Shown here piece by piece: positions 1 to 8,518 of a DNA stretch of 64,000 nucleotides (position 1 is the stretch's first letter; every line of letters starts with the position of its first letter). Source of the DNA: Variovorax ginsengisoli. GTDB lineage: Bacteria; Pseudomonadota; Gammaproteobacteria; Burkholderiales; Burkholderiaceae_C. The notes under the pieces are model-generated. The model was given only the letters and a program-made list of their open reading frames with translations. It did not search any database and was not told the origin of the DNA. A program made the position numbers and the translations under genes. The stretch is from assembly GCF_030811835.1 (NCBI RefSeq), contig NZ_JAUSRO010000016.1, forward strand, positions 1 to 64,000, read 5' to 3'.

Positions 1-144
1 GAGGCGACCGCCCATGTCATCAGCGAGGCGCTCAAACAGCACGGCCTGAACGTGACGCGCCTGGCGCGCGGTGTGCCCGCGGGCAGCGAACTCGAATACG
101 TCGACCTCGGCACCATCGCGCACGCGCTGGTCGACCGTCGCTAG
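1..144 (+). CDS. recR: Recombination protein RecR, C-terminal fragment
   Basis: The first 47 codons of the window read in frame 1 to a TAG and match the C-terminal end of RecR, including VTRLARGVPAGSELEYVD and an ending of the type TIAHALVDRR. RecR acts with RecF and RecO to load RecA on gapped DNA. The N-terminal helix-hairpin-helix, zinc finger and most of the Toprim domain lie upstream of the window. The gene is convergent with arnD, whose stop begins at the next base, so there is no intergenic space or terminator between them. Confidence 0.9.
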   Translation, partial: EATAHVISEALKQHGLNVTRLARGVPAGSELEYVDLGTIAHALVDRR

Positions 145-1050
145 TCACGCCACACGCGGCCCCTGGACGGCCAGCAGGCCCGAGCGTCCCGGCACACTGC
201 CCAGGTGCACTTCGTGCAGCGGCCAGGCCCGGTCACTGTGGTGCGCACGCAGCGCGCCCAGCGACACCAGGTCGTGTCCCTGCGCGCGCCAGCCGTCGAC
301 CAGACGGCGAAGGACCGGCAGCAGCTTCATCCCCTCCAGCTCTGCGTGCAGCGTGAAGACCTGATCGCGTGTGCGGTCTACCGTGAGCGACAGCACGTGG
401 GCCACGACGTCGTCCAGCGTCATGCCGTCCAGGCCGATGAGTTCGTCCAGCGTGGGCAGGGTTGTGGGCAGCTGGGGCGGCCCTGTGACCCGGCCACCGA
501 AGACGGGCTGGAACGGATGGGAGCCGCGCGTGTCGGACGCCAGCGTGATGCCGAGCTCGGCCTGGGCCTGGGCCGCCGCCTCGTTGAACTGCCATCCGGC
601 CGCGCCGTGGAGTCGGGCGGGCGTGCCGAACAGGGTGGCGTAGCGATCGGTTGCGCGACGCATCTCCCGCAGCGCCCAAGGCGCATCGTGCGCCAGCAAC
701 TGGTCCTGCCAGCGCACATGGTCCCAGCAATGGACGCCCACCTCGAACCCTGCGGCCTCGACGTCGCGCAGCGTGGTGGCGGCGATCCTGCCGATGTCAG
801 GACCGGGAAGCAGCGTGCCGTAGAGCAGCGTGCGCACGCCGTAGTGTTCGACCACCGACGTACGCGATACTTTACTCAGGAAACCCGGCCGCAGCACGCG
901 CAGCACTGCACGCCCCGTGTGATCCGGGCCGAGGCTGAACAGAAAGCTCGCGCCCGCACCCGCGCCGCGCAGGAACGCAGCCAGCGCGGGAACGCCATCG
1001 CGCGTTCCGCGCAACGTGTCGACGTCGACCTTCAACGCAATGAGTGCCAT
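145..1050 (-). CDS. arnD: ArnD, 4-deoxy-4-formamido-L-arabinose-phosphoundecaprenol deformylase
   Basis: A 301-aa polysaccharide-deacetylase-fold protein, the usual size for ArnD. It removes the formyl group from undecaprenyl-phosphate-L-Ara4FN at the inner membrane so that ArnT can use the sugar. The N-terminus KVDVDTLRGT carries the first metal-site Asp residues, and GVHCWDHVRWQD near residue 115 matches the ArnD-type HCWDH motif. The ATG at 1050 was chosen because family similarity begins at MALIALKVD; an upstream in-frame ATG would add 65 Pro/Ser/Arg-rich residues overlapping the previous gene. It is the last gene of the minus-strand arn cluster, 13 bases after the dehydrogenase gene, and abuts convergent recR. 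Confidence 0.93.
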   Translation of the reverse strand: MALIALKVDVDTLRGTRDGVPALAAFLRGAGAGASFLFSLGPDHTGRAVLRVLRPGFLSKVSRTSVVEHYGVRTLLYGTLLPGPDIGRIAATTLRDVEAAGFEVGVHCWDHVRWQDQLLAHDAPWALREMRRATDRYATLFGTPARLHGAAGWQFNEAAAQAQAELGITLASDTRGSHPFQPVFGGRVTGPPQLPTTLPTLDELIGLDGMTLDDVVAHVLSLTVDRTRDQVFTLHAELEGMKLLPVLRRLVDGWRAQGHDLVSLGALRAHHSDRAWPLHEVHLGSVPGRSGLLAVQGPRVA

Positions 1051-1063
1051 GGCGGATGGATGC

Positions 1064-2107
1064 CTACAGCGCCAGATCAGAGGCGGCTTCGACCTCGTTG
1101 CTGTAGTAGCTGAAGAGCGCCGCCAGCGCCTGCGGCATGCCGATCGAGGGCTGCCAGTCGAGGTCGGTGCGTGTGGCCCGGATGTCGGGCACCCGGTGCT
1201 GCACGTCCTGATAGCCGGTGCCGTAGTACTGCTGGGCGGGCACATCGATCAGCTCGACCTGTGCCGCCTTGGCACGGTATTGCGGCAGCGTTGCGGCCAA
1301 CGCCAGCATCATTTCTGCCAGCGCGCGGATCGAATGGTTGTTGTCCGGGTTGCCGATGTTGTAGATGCGTCCGTCGGCCCGGCCGCCCGCATTGGCAATG
1401 ATCTTCACCAACGCGGCGATGCCGTCGTCGACGTAGGTGAACGCGCGTTTCTGGCCACCGCCGTCGACCAGGCGGATGGGCTCGCCCCGCACGATGTGGC
1501 CCAGGAACTGGGTGATGACGCGGCTCGATCCTTCCTTGGGTGTGTGCAGGCTGTCCAGGCCGGGGCCGATCCAGTTGAAGGGGCGGAACAGCGTGTAGCG
1601 CAAGCCGTCCTGCTGGCCGTAGGCGTGGATCACGCGGTCGAGCAGTTGCTTGGAGCAGGCGTAGATCCAGCGCGGCTTGTTGATCGGGCCGTACACCATG
1701 TTCGACGACTCGGGGTCGAACGCGGCGTCTTCGCTCATGCCGTAGACCTCGCTCGTCGACGGGAAGACCAGGCGCTTGCCGTACTTGACGCAGTGCCTGA
1801 CGATCGGCAGATTGGCCTCGAAATCGAGCTCGAACACCCGCAGTGGTTCACGCACGTACGTGGCAGGTGTGGCGATGGCCACCAGAGGCAGCACCACGTC
1901 GCACTTCTTCACGTGGTACTCGATCCATTGCGTGTTGATCGTGATGTCCCCCTCGAAGAAATGAAAGCGAGGGTGGTCGAGCCATTCGGTGACGCGACCC
2001 GACTGCATGTCCATGCCATGGACCTCCCAGTCGGTGTTTTCGATGATGTGGCGGGTCAGGTGATGGCCGATGAAGCCGTTCACGCCGAGGATCAGGACTT
2101 TGAGCAT
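1064..2107 (-). CDS. arnA: ArnA dehydrogenase part: UDP-glucuronate oxidative decarboxylase (free-standing)
   Basis: A 347-aa NAD-dependent epimerase/dehydratase-family protein equivalent to the C-terminal half of enterobacterial ArnA. It oxidises and decarboxylates UDP-glucuronate to UDP-4-keto-pentose, the ArnB substrate. Visible are the Rossmann glycine motif GVNGFIG at residues 8-14, the FPSTSEVYG segment near 115-123, the catalytic Tyr149-xxx-Lys153 in IYACSK, and GGGQKRAFTYVDDG, which holds the Arg of the ArnA decarboxylase site. The start is fixed by MLKVLILGVNG, only 5 bases after the formyltransferase stop. In enterobacteria these two domains are one fused protein with the formyltransferase N-terminal; here the same order is kept as two genes. 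Confidence 0.93.
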   Translation of the reverse strand: MLKVLILGVNGFIGHHLTRHIIENTDWEVHGMDMQSGRVTEWLDHPRFHFFEGDITINTQWIEYHVKKCDVVLPLVAIATPATYVREPLRVFELDFEANLPIVRHCVKYGKRLVFPSTSEVYGMSEDAAFDPESSNMVYGPINKPRWIYACSKQLLDRVIHAYGQQDGLRYTLFRPFNWIGPGLDSLHTPKEGSSRVITQFLGHIVRGEPIRLVDGGGQKRAFTYVDDGIAALVKIIANAGGRADGRIYNIGNPDNNHSIRALAEMMLALAATLPQYRAKAAQVELIDVPAQQYYGTGYQDVQHRVPDIRATRTDLDWQPSIGMPQALAALFSYYSNEVEAASDLAL

Positions 2108-2112
2108 AGGGA

Positions 2113-3072
2113 TCAGAGGTGGGAATGAGGGGCGTCCACGGACGCGCCGTGGGGACCGAAGTGGTGGATCAGGCGCGCCGCGTCGAAAGGCTGGCCTTCG
2201 GCGTCTCGCGCGGCCATCACCTGCAGGCGATGGCCGTCCGCGGCCACGAGCCACAACGCGCTGCCCTCGGCCTCCAGGCGAAGCGGTCCGGGCGTTGGCA
2301 GCGGGGCATGCACCGCGGGATGTCGGGTGCGCTCGATGAAGACGGGTTGCCCGCCCAGGTCGACGAAGGCGCAGGGATAGGGCGGCGCGAGTGCGCGCAC
2401 GAGGTTGTGGATCTGCGCCGCCGAGGCCGTGGGCGGAATGCGCCCGTCTTCGGGCCTGCGACCGCCGAAGTAGCCGCCAAGCGACAGGTCCTGCGGTGTT
2501 TCCACCGCGGTGCCGTCCAGCAGCTTTGGCAGGCTGCGCACCAGCACGAGTTCGGCCGCCACGACGACCTTGGCGAAGACCTCGTGCGCCGTATCGTCGC
2601 CCAGGATCGGGACGGCCTGCTGGTCCACGATGGCCCCGTTGTCCGGCTTTTCGTTCATTCGGTGCAGCGTGGCGCCGGTCTCGCGTTCGCCATGGATCAC
2701 GGCCCAGTTCACCGGCGCCCGACCGCGGTAGGCTGGCAGCAGCGAGCCGTGCAGGTTGAAGGCACCGCGACGAGGCAGTGTGAGCCACGCGCTCTGCAGC
2801 ATGTGCCGGTAATAGAAGGAGAACAGGAAATCGGGGCTGAATGCGCGCGCCGCCTCCAGCAACTCGGGGACATGCGGATCGGCCGGTGTCACGCAGCGCA
2901 GGCCATGCTCGGCGGCCACTTCGGCGACGCTGCCGAACCAGATCGCCTCGTCACGCGCATCGCGGTGCGTGACGACCAGCGGTACCTCCAAGCCAGCGTC
3001 GAGCACGGCCCGCAGGCAGCGCACGCCGACGTCGTGGTAGGCGAAGACGATCGCGCGAGCAGGCCGCGTCAT
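2113..3072 (-). CDS. arnA: ArnA formyltransferase part: UDP-L-Ara4N formyltransferase (free-standing)
   Basis: A 319-aa protein equivalent to the N-terminal domain of ArnA, using 10-formyltetrahydrofolate to N-formylate UDP-L-Ara4N. The formyltransferase signature FNLHGSLLPAYRGRAPVNW (residues 105-123) provides Asn106 and His108, and EKPDNGAIVDQ gives Asp144, together the Asn/His/Asp triad of this family. The C-terminal 100 residues resemble the small beta-barrel domain of formyltransferases. Its ATG overlaps the arnC stop by four bases (ATGA), implying translational coupling. A longer reading of the frame runs into arnC and has no family similarity. Methionyl-tRNA formyltransferase is a relative, but context and flanking motifs favour the Arn enzyme. 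Confidence 0.92.
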   Translation of the reverse strand: MTRPARAIVFAYHDVGVRCLRAVLDAGLEVPLVVTHRDARDEAIWFGSVAEVAAEHGLRCVTPADPHVPELLEAARAFSPDFLFSFYYRHMLQSAWLTLPRRGAFNLHGSLLPAYRGRAPVNWAVIHGERETGATLHRMNEKPDNGAIVDQQAVPILGDDTAHEVFAKVVVAAELVLVRSLPKLLDGTAVETPQDLSLGGYFGGRRPEDGRIPPTASAAQIHNLVRALAPPYPCAFVDLGGQPVFIERTRHPAVHAPLPTPGPLRLEAEGSALWLVAADGHRLQVMAARDAEGQPFDAARLIHHFGPHGASVDAPHSHL

Positions 3073-4055
3073 GGCTTGCGCTCCAGGATGGCGTTGATGA
3101 CGTAGCGCGGACGCGACCGCACCTCCTGGTAGATGCGGCCCACATACTCGCCCAGCAGGCCGATGCCGAAGAGCGTGATGCCGACCAGCAGGAAGAGCAG
3201 GGCAAACAGCGTGAATGTGCCGCCCTCCTCCGGGCCAAGCACGAGCCGTCGGCCCGCGAGGATCAGGAACAGCAGTCCCGAGAGCATCGACACGACGAGG
3301 CCCAGCATCGAAAAGGCCTGCAGCGGCACGAGCGAGAAACCCGTCACGAGGTCGAAGTTCAGGCGGATGAGGCTGTAGAGCGAGTACTTGGATTCGCCTG
3401 CGTGGCGCTCCTCGTGCCGCACCTCGACCTCCGTGGGATGGCGCGCGAACTGGGTTGCCAGGGCAGGGATGAAGGTGTTCATCTCGTGGCACTGGTTGAT
3501 GAGTTCGACCACGTTGCGGCTGTAGGCGCGCATCATCGAACCCTGATCGGTCATGACGATGCCGGTGAGCCGGTGCCGCAGCCGATTCATCGCCTGAGAC
3601 GCCCAACGGCGCCAGGCGGAGTCCTGTCGATGGCGCCGGATCGTTCCCACGCAGTCGGAGCCGGCGTCCATCGCGGCGAGCAGCAGATGAATGTCTTCGG
3701 GCGGGTTCTGCAGGTCGGCGTCGAGCGTGATCACGCGCTTGCCGCGGCAGTGGGCAAAGCCCGCGAGGATGGCGCGGTGCTGCCCGAAATTGCCGTTGAA
3801 CAGGATCACCCGCGTGACGTCGGGCCGTCGCTCGAACTGTTCGGCCAGCAAGGCAGCCGAGCGGTCGCGGCTGCCGTCATTGATGAACACGATCTCGTAG
3901 TCGAGCGCCAACTGGTCGAGCGCCGGGTAGAGCCGCGCGAAGAGCGCGGCAAGGCCGTCCTCTTCGTTGTAGACCGGGATCACGATGCTGAGCGCGGTGC
4001 TGCCGACTGCGGCGTCGTCGCCGAAGGGCGCGTAGGAGGGTGGGTTGCGGGTCAT
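3069..4055 (-). CDS. arnC: ArnC, undecaprenyl-phosphate 4-deoxy-4-formamido-L-arabinose transferase
   Basis: A 328-aa family 2 glycosyltransferase that moves L-Ara4-formyl-N from UDP to undecaprenyl phosphate on the cytoplasmic face of the inner membrane. The GT-A start SIVIPVYNEE is at residues 23-32 and the nucleotide/metal segment TLDADLQNPPED near 115-126. Two strongly hydrophobic segments close to the C-terminus (about 235-260 and 270-298) fit the ArnC/DPM1-like membrane anchor, and the typical GRIYQEVRSRPRYVI tail follows. The gene starts 14 bases after arnB and overlaps the formyltransferase start. A generic GtrB-type transferase would look similar, but the operon decides for ArnC. Confidence 0.92.
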   Translation of the reverse strand: MTRNPPSYAPFGDDAAVGSTALSIVIPVYNEEDGLAALFARLYPALDQLALDYEIVFINDGSRDRSAALLAEQFERRPDVTRVILFNGNFGQHRAILAGFAHCRGKRVITLDADLQNPPEDIHLLLAAMDAGSDCVGTIRRHRQDSAWRRWASQAMNRLRHRLTGIVMTDQGSMMRAYSRNVVELINQCHEMNTFIPALATQFARHPTEVEVRHEERHAGESKYSLYSLIRLNFDLVTGFSLVPLQAFSMLGLVVSMLSGLLFLILAGRRLVLGPEEGGTFTLFALLFLLVGITLFGIGLLGEYVGRIYQEVRSRPRYVINAILERKP

Positions 4056-4069
4056 GGCGGCAGGGTTTT

Positions 4070-5212
4070 TCAGCTAAGGAGGGCCGTGACTGCCGCCACG
4101 GCATCGATCACGCGCGGTACGTCCGTATCGGTCATGGCAGGAAACAGGGGCAGCGTGACCGTGCGGGCGCCGATGTCCTCGGCCACGGGGAAGTCACCCG
4201 GTGCATGGCCCCGGGCGCGGAACATCGAGAAAAGGTGCATGGCGGGGTAATGCACACCCACCCCGATGCCTTGTGCCTTCATGGCGGCCAGAAAATCGCC
4301 ACGGCGCGCGGCGAGCGGCTCAGGCAGCAGGGGCTGGAACATGTGCCAATTGCCGTGCTGCGCCGCGTCGGGAGGGGGCAGCGAAAAGCCGGGCAGGGCG
4401 GGCCAGTGCGCGAAGTACTGCGCAGCGAGCTGCCGACGGCGGACGGTGAAGGCGTCCACGCTGCGCAATTGGCCCAACCCGATGGCAGCGGCCACGTCGG
4501 TGAGGTTGGCCTTGGCGCCCCAGTGCTGCACGTCCATGCCGCCATCGGGCAGGCGGATGACGCCTTGCAACCGGAGCTTTTCGAAGCGCTGGGCCTCGTG
4601 TTCGTCGCGCAGTACCAGGCAGCCGCCCTCGGCCGACGTGAAGTTCTTGTTGGCATGAAAGCTGAACGAGATAAGGTCGCCGAAGCTGCCAATCTCGCGG
4701 CCTTGCCAGTGAGCGCCGAAGGACTGCGCCGCATCCTCGATCACGCGCAACCCATGTCGGCTCGCGATTGCGTAGAGGCGGTCGCGGTCCACCGGCAGGC
4801 CGGCCAGGTCGACCGGCAGCAGCGCGCGCGTGCGTGGCGTCACCGCGGCTTCGATGCGGTCCAGGTCGATGTTGCGGGTGTGCGGGTCTACATCCACGAA
4901 GACCGGTGTGGCGCCCACGGCGAGGATCACGTTCGCGGTCGCGACCCAGCTCAGTGGCGTGGTGATGACCTCGTCGCCCGGTCCAATGCCGCACAGGCGC
5001 AGTGCGAGCTCCAGGGCCGCGGTGGCCGAGCTGACCACGCGGACCGGCCGGCCGCCGAAGCGTTCGGAGAGCGCGTGTTCGAACGCTGCGCATTTCGGGC
5101 CCGCGGTCAGCCAGCCGGAGCGCAGAACATCGCCGACCTCGCGGATGGTGTCCTCATCGATCGACGGGCGCGTGAAGGGCAGGAAGGGTTGTGGTGGCAA
5201 GGTGACTGTCAT
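4070..5212 (-). CDS. arnB: ArnB, UDP-4-amino-4-deoxy-L-arabinose--oxoglutarate aminotransferase
   Basis: A 380-aa PLP-dependent aminotransferase of the DegT/DnrJ/EryC1/StrS family. It converts UDP-4-keto-pentose to UDP-L-Ara4N with glutamate as amino donor. The start FLPFTRPSIDEDTI and SGWLTAGPKCAAFE are ArnB-like; SSATAALELAL near 61-71 binds the cofactor phosphate; FSFHANKNFTSAEGG contains the Schiff-base Lys189. Length matches the family (about 380). The ATG overlaps the end of the arnE-like gene by four bases, so the two are probably translated together. Confidence 0.93.
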   Translation of the reverse strand: MTVTLPPQPFLPFTRPSIDEDTIREVGDVLRSGWLTAGPKCAAFEHALSERFGGRPVRVVSSATAALELALRLCGIGPGDEVITTPLSWVATANVILAVGATPVFVDVDPHTRNIDLDRIEAAVTPRTRALLPVDLAGLPVDRDRLYAIASRHGLRVIEDAAQSFGAHWQGREIGSFGDLISFSFHANKNFTSAEGGCLVLRDEHEAQRFEKLRLQGVIRLPDGGMDVQHWGAKANLTDVAAAIGLGQLRSVDAFTVRRRQLAAQYFAHWPALPGFSLPPPDAAQHGNWHMFQPLLPEPLAARRGDFLAAMKAQGIGVGVHYPAMHLFSMFRARGHAPGDFPVAEDIGARTVTLPLFPAMTDTDVPRVIDAVAAVTALLS

Positions 5213-5598
5213 GTGTTGCTTCCGCTGCGCGCCACCAGCACGACGCCGACCATGATCACGCCGATGCCCAGCCAGCGCTGCGCGTTAAGGGTTTCGCCGA
5301 ACAGCCACCAGGCGAGCAAGGCATTGAGGACGTAGCCGATCGAGAGCATCGGATAGGCCACGCTCACCTCGACGCGCGAGAGCGCCACGATCCAGACGAC
5401 CACGCTGATGACGTAGCAGGCCAGCCCGCCGAGGATGCCCGGGTGGCGCGCCAGGCCGAGTGCGGTGGCCCACAGTGCGTGGGCGCCAGCGCCGAGCGTG
5501 ATCTGGCCCGCGCTGGCAGCTCCGGCCTTCAGCAGCAACTGCGCCACCGCGTTGAGCACGACGCCGCTCAGGATCCAGAGAAAGTCGAGCGCCTTCAT
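5209..5598 (-). CDS. arnE: ArnE/ArnF-like small multidrug-resistance-type flippase subunit
   Basis: A 129-aa protein with four predicted transmembrane segments and SMR/EamA character (VAYPMLSIGYVLNALLAWW and ending GIGVIMVGVVLVAR). In enterobacteria ArnE and ArnF form a pair that flips undecaprenyl-phosphate-L-Ara4N to the periplasm. Only one such gene is present here, so it may act as a homodimer or with a partner elsewhere. The LNAVAQLLLKAGA segment with its membrane Lys is typical of the family. It overlaps arnT upstream and arnB downstream by four bases each. The choice between the names ArnE and ArnF is not decided by the sequence. Confidence 0.82.
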   Translation of the reverse strand: MKALDFLWILSGVVLNAVAQLLLKAGAASAGQITLGAGAHALWATALGLARHPGILGGLACYVISVVVWIVALSRVEVSVAYPMLSIGYVLNALLAWWLFGETLNAQRWLGIGVIMVGVVLVARSGSNT

Positions 5599-7307
5599 CG
5601 TCTCAGCACCATGACGCGGCGCGCGTCCTCGAAGACCACGCGCATCGGCACGCCCCGGTCCCGAAGTATTTGCCAGGTGTCGTGGCCCAGATAGGCCGCC
5701 GCCTGGGGCAGGGCCTGCCAGCGGGCCAGGAACGCATCGATGGTCGGGATGGAGCGATCGGGTTCGACCCGCTGGCCGAGCGCGAATTCGTCGACGTAGT
5801 CCACCAGCACGATGCTGCGGCCCAAGTAGAAAGGAAGTGTCTGGTCATAGCTCTGGACGGAAAAAATCGGGGTGTCGGGGGCGATGAGCGGGCGCAGCAC
5901 GGCAGCGATGGGCGCGGCGCTCTTGAGCTGGCCGAAGCCGTTGTGCGCTTGCAGCACCGAGAGCGCGCCCACCAATTGGCCCAGCGCCAGGGCCAGCACC
6001 GCTGCGGTCGTCCGGTTGCGGCCAAGCCAGTACCAGGCGAGCCCCCCGGCGACCATGAAGGCCAGGGCGCCGATGCGCATGCCCCAGGCCATGGGTGCCA
6101 GCACCTCGGATGGCGTCGACGCGGTGGCAAAGCTCGCCATCCGCGTCGACACGACCAGCACAACCAGCCAGGCCGCCACCGGCAGGGCCAGGTGCCAGCG
6201 CAGTGCCGCAACGCGGGTGGTGCCAAGCCGATGGGCGATCAGCAGGGCGAGCGCGGGAAACATCGGCAGGATGTAGGAGGGCAGCTTGGAGCCCGATGCG
6301 CTGAAGAAGACCAGCACGAACAGGGCCCAGGCGATCAGCACGTCGCTCGCCGTGAGCCGCGCGTGCGGGGACTTGGCAGTGCGTCGCTGCCAGAGCCAGG
6401 GCAGTGCGCCGGTCCACGGCATCAGGCCGCCCACCAGCAGCGGCAGGTAATACCACCAGGCGCCTTCGCGATGGTGCACCTGGGTGAGGTAGCGCGCGAA
6501 GTGCTCGTGGATGAAAAAGAACTCGGCGAAGTCCGGGTTGCGAAGCGAGGCCAGCACGAACCAGGGCGCGGCGATCGCCAGGAAGATCACCACGCCCGAC
6601 AGCCAGTGCATGCGCCGCCACAGACCGAAGTCCCGGCGCCACAGGCTCACCAGCAGCAGCGTGCCACCGGGAATCACGATGCCGACCAGGCCCTTGCTGA
6701 GCACCGCCAGCGCCATCGCGACCCACGCGGCCCAGATCCAGCTGCGGCGCGTGGCGGCATTGCCGCTGCCCCATTCGGCCAACAGCAGGGCGCACATCGA
6801 CAGCGTGAGAAACAGCGTCAAGCCGGCGTCGAGTGTCAGGAAGTGCGCGTTGGCGACGATCCAGGTCGTCGATGCGGCCACTGCCAGTGCGCGCAGGCCA
6901 GCGGCCGGACCCCAGAGCCTGCGGCCGGTGAAGCCGACCGCGAGCACGGTCAGCAGCCCAGAGAGCGCGGGCCACAGGCGCGCGGCAAATTCACTCGCGC
7001 CCAGCAGCTTGAAGAAGATCGCGCCGATCCAGTACTGCAACGGCGGCTTTTCGAAATAGAGCAGGCCGTTGAGTCGCGGGGTCACCCAGTCGCCGCTGCG
7101 CGCCATCTCCAGTGCAATCGACGCGTAGCGGCCTTCGTCGGGCGTGATCAATGCGCGTGTGCCCAGCGTGACGAACCATGCCAGCGTCATCAGCAGCAGG
7201 AATCCCAGGGCGAGGGCCGCGGTTGCCTCATGCCGAGGTTGCCCGTGTGCGGACTCGGCAGACAGTGAGTTCAGGCTTGCAATGTGGGGCAAAGTCCGGC
7301 CGTTCAT
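5595..7307 (-). CDS. arnT: ArnT-type glycosyltransferase family 39 (lipid A aminoarabinose transferase)
   Basis: A 570-aa integral membrane glycosyltransferase of the PMT/ArnT class with about a dozen hydrophobic segments followed by a soluble periplasmic domain. It transfers L-Ara4N from the undecaprenyl carrier to lipid A phosphates. ITPDEGRYASIALEM near residue 52 carries the acidic pair of the first periplasmic loop, followed by LLYFEKPPLQYW; the later GSKLPSYILPMFPALALL is also an ArnT/GT39 hallmark. The ATG at 7307 overlaps the PAP2 stop by four bases, which supports this start over longer in-frame readings that run through the PAP2 gene. Substrate is inferred from the complete arn gene set around it. 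Confidence 0.88.
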   Translation of the reverse strand: MNGRTLPHIASLNSLSAESAHGQPRHEATAALALGFLLLMTLAWFVTLGTRALITPDEGRYASIALEMARSGDWVTPRLNGLLYFEKPPLQYWIGAIFFKLLGASEFAARLWPALSGLLTVLAVGFTGRRLWGPAAGLRALAVAASTTWIVANAHFLTLDAGLTLFLTLSMCALLLAEWGSGNAATRRSWIWAAWVAMALAVLSKGLVGIVIPGGTLLLVSLWRRDFGLWRRMHWLSGVVIFLAIAAPWFVLASLRNPDFAEFFFIHEHFARYLTQVHHREGAWWYYLPLLVGGLMPWTGALPWLWQRRTAKSPHARLTASDVLIAWALFVLVFFSASGSKLPSYILPMFPALALLIAHRLGTTRVAALRWHLALPVAAWLVVLVVSTRMASFATASTPSEVLAPMAWGMRIGALAFMVAGGLAWYWLGRNRTTAAVLALALGQLVGALSVLQAHNGFGQLKSAAPIAAVLRPLIAPDTPIFSVQSYDQTLPFYLGRSIVLVDYVDEFALGQRVEPDRSIPTIDAFLARWQALPQAAAYLGHDTWQILRDRGVPMRVVFEDARRVMVLRR

Positions 7308-7873
7308 GGCGTGCGCAGGATCGCTGCGCTGCGTCGCGCGGACTGCGATGCACGCAACCTTCGAAGCACGACGGCGCTGGCGAAGAACAGGCCGGTGATT
7401 CCGGCGGCCAAGATAATGCCTGCAGCAATGTCCACGGGAAAATGCACGCCCACGTAAACGCGTGCCCATCCGGTGATGCCGGCCACCAGTGCCATCGCAA
7501 TACCTGCGGGCCGCAGGGGGCGGCGCAGCAGGAACATCAGCGCGATCGCCGACATGACGGTGGCATGCGTGCTGGGCAGGGACCCGCGTGCGCCATGGCT
7601 GATGTATTCCGGACTGAGCCCCAGCATGAATGGCCGGGGCAGATTCAGTGCCGCTGCGATGGCATGGGCGGCCATGGCCGCCAAGGCAGCCACGGCAAGG
7701 GTCCATACGATGTGCACGCGCATACCAGCCGGGCGCCACCATGCCCGGATCACGATGGCGACACCCACCCATACGCCGCCCGACGCCAGCGCGACGGCCA
7801 ACACGAGAAGGATGGGGTGGGGCTCAAAGCCTGCCGCTACAAGATTGAACAAGGTGGTGTTCAGGTCGGACAT
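7304..7873 (-). CDS. PAP2-family membrane phosphatase
   Basis: A 189-aa PAP2 (PgpB/BcrC-like) membrane phosphatase with about five hydrophobic segments. Motifs are LNLPRPF (motif 1), PSTHATVMSAIAL (motif 2, catalytic His in PSxH) and ARVYVGVHFPVDIAAG (motif 3, R-x5-H-x3-D). The Lys that usually starts motif 1 (K-x6-RP) is replaced by Ala. It is the first gene of the tightly overlapping arn block and overlaps arnT by four bases. It may recycle undecaprenyl pyrophosphate to the carrier phosphate, or act on lipid A or phospholipid phosphates; the sequence does not decide. A start at 7873 was chosen because the upstream extension has no membrane or family character. Confidence 0.82.
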   Translation of the reverse strand: MSDLNTTLFNLVAAGFEPHPILLVLAVALASGGVWVGVAIVIRAWWRPAGMRVHIVWTLAVAALAAMAAHAIAAALNLPRPFMLGLSPEYISHGARGSLPSTHATVMSAIALMFLLRRPLRPAGIAMALVAGITGWARVYVGVHFPVDIAAGIILAAGITGLFFASAVVLRRLRASQSARRSAAILRTP

Positions 7874-7975
7874 GATGTCCTTCCCATCCGCGCACAGCCC
7901 TGCGGCTGCCACTGCATTGAATTCATGAGAGTTCTCCGTAGACGAAAGAAGCCGAGGCGGCGAGCGCTCGGTCAA

Positions 7976-7992
7976 ACGCACCCGAAGTGCGT
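7976..7992 (-). terminator. Small hairpin between membrane protein gene and PAP2 gene
   Basis: ACGCAC (7976-7981) and GTGCGT (7987-7992) form a perfect 6-bp stem with a 5-base loop, 10 bases after the stop of the minus-strand membrane protein gene. On the minus strand it is followed by TTTGACC, a weak U-tract. It could attenuate read-through from ugd into the arn block, or be incidental. Confidence 0.35.
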
Positions 7993-8001
7993 CAAAGATC
8001 C

Positions 8002-8454
8002 TCAGTTCGTTGGCGGAGGTGCAGCCTGGGGCGGCATTCGTCGCCAGGGCCTGGTGCGCGGCGGCGCGGCGCTGCGGTAGGGTGCGAGACGCAGCGCCGC
8101 CTCGAACGGCACAGCAGCGACGAAAAGCAGTACTGCAATCGTCAAGGGCATCAGCAGACCGACCCGCATCAGCAGCATATCGAGCCCGCCCTGAAACGCG
8201 TCGGTACCGTCGATGGGCGCGGTCGCGGGAACATAGAGCGTGGTCTCGAAATTGCGCAATTGCCCTTGGGCCGCATCCACCTCGAACTGGGTCACCTCGC
8301 CGACACTGCGCACCCGCAAGCCCGGCTCGTCTTCCCAGCCGTTCTGGGTGAAATGCACTGCCAGGAAGGGTTGCAGGGCGGTCAGCAGCAAGGCGAGCAG
8401 GCACCAGAACGCCTGCTGCGTACATATGATCCGTCGACCGCTCAAGCTCAGCAT
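8002..8454 (-). CDS. Hypothetical membrane protein with periplasmic domain
   Basis: A 150-aa protein that I do not recognise. It has an N-terminal hydrophobic segment (about residues 15-34), a polar region of about 60 residues including LRVRSVGEVTQFEVDAAQ and TTLYVPATAPIDGTDAF, a second long hydrophobic segment (about 96-120) and a Pro/Arg-rich tail. This predicts a two-helix inner-membrane protein with a periplasmic loop. It lies between ugd (64 bases upstream) and the PAP2/arn block on the same strand, so a role in envelope or LPS modification is possible but purely contextual. The start at MLSLSGRRI gives the best signal-anchor. Confidence 0.6.
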   Translation of the reverse strand: MLSLSGRRIICTQQAFWCLLALLLTALQPFLAVHFTQNGWEDEPGLRVRSVGEVTQFEVDAAQGQLRNFETTLYVPATAPIDGTDAFQGGLDMLLMRVGLLMPLTIAVLLFVAAVPFEAALRLAPYRSAAPPRTRPWRRMPPQAAPPPTN

Positions 8455-8518
8455 GGCGCCATGGTAGACAGCGAAGATGAATGCCACATGAAGGCGGAGC
8501 GCGGGACGCGTGACAGCT

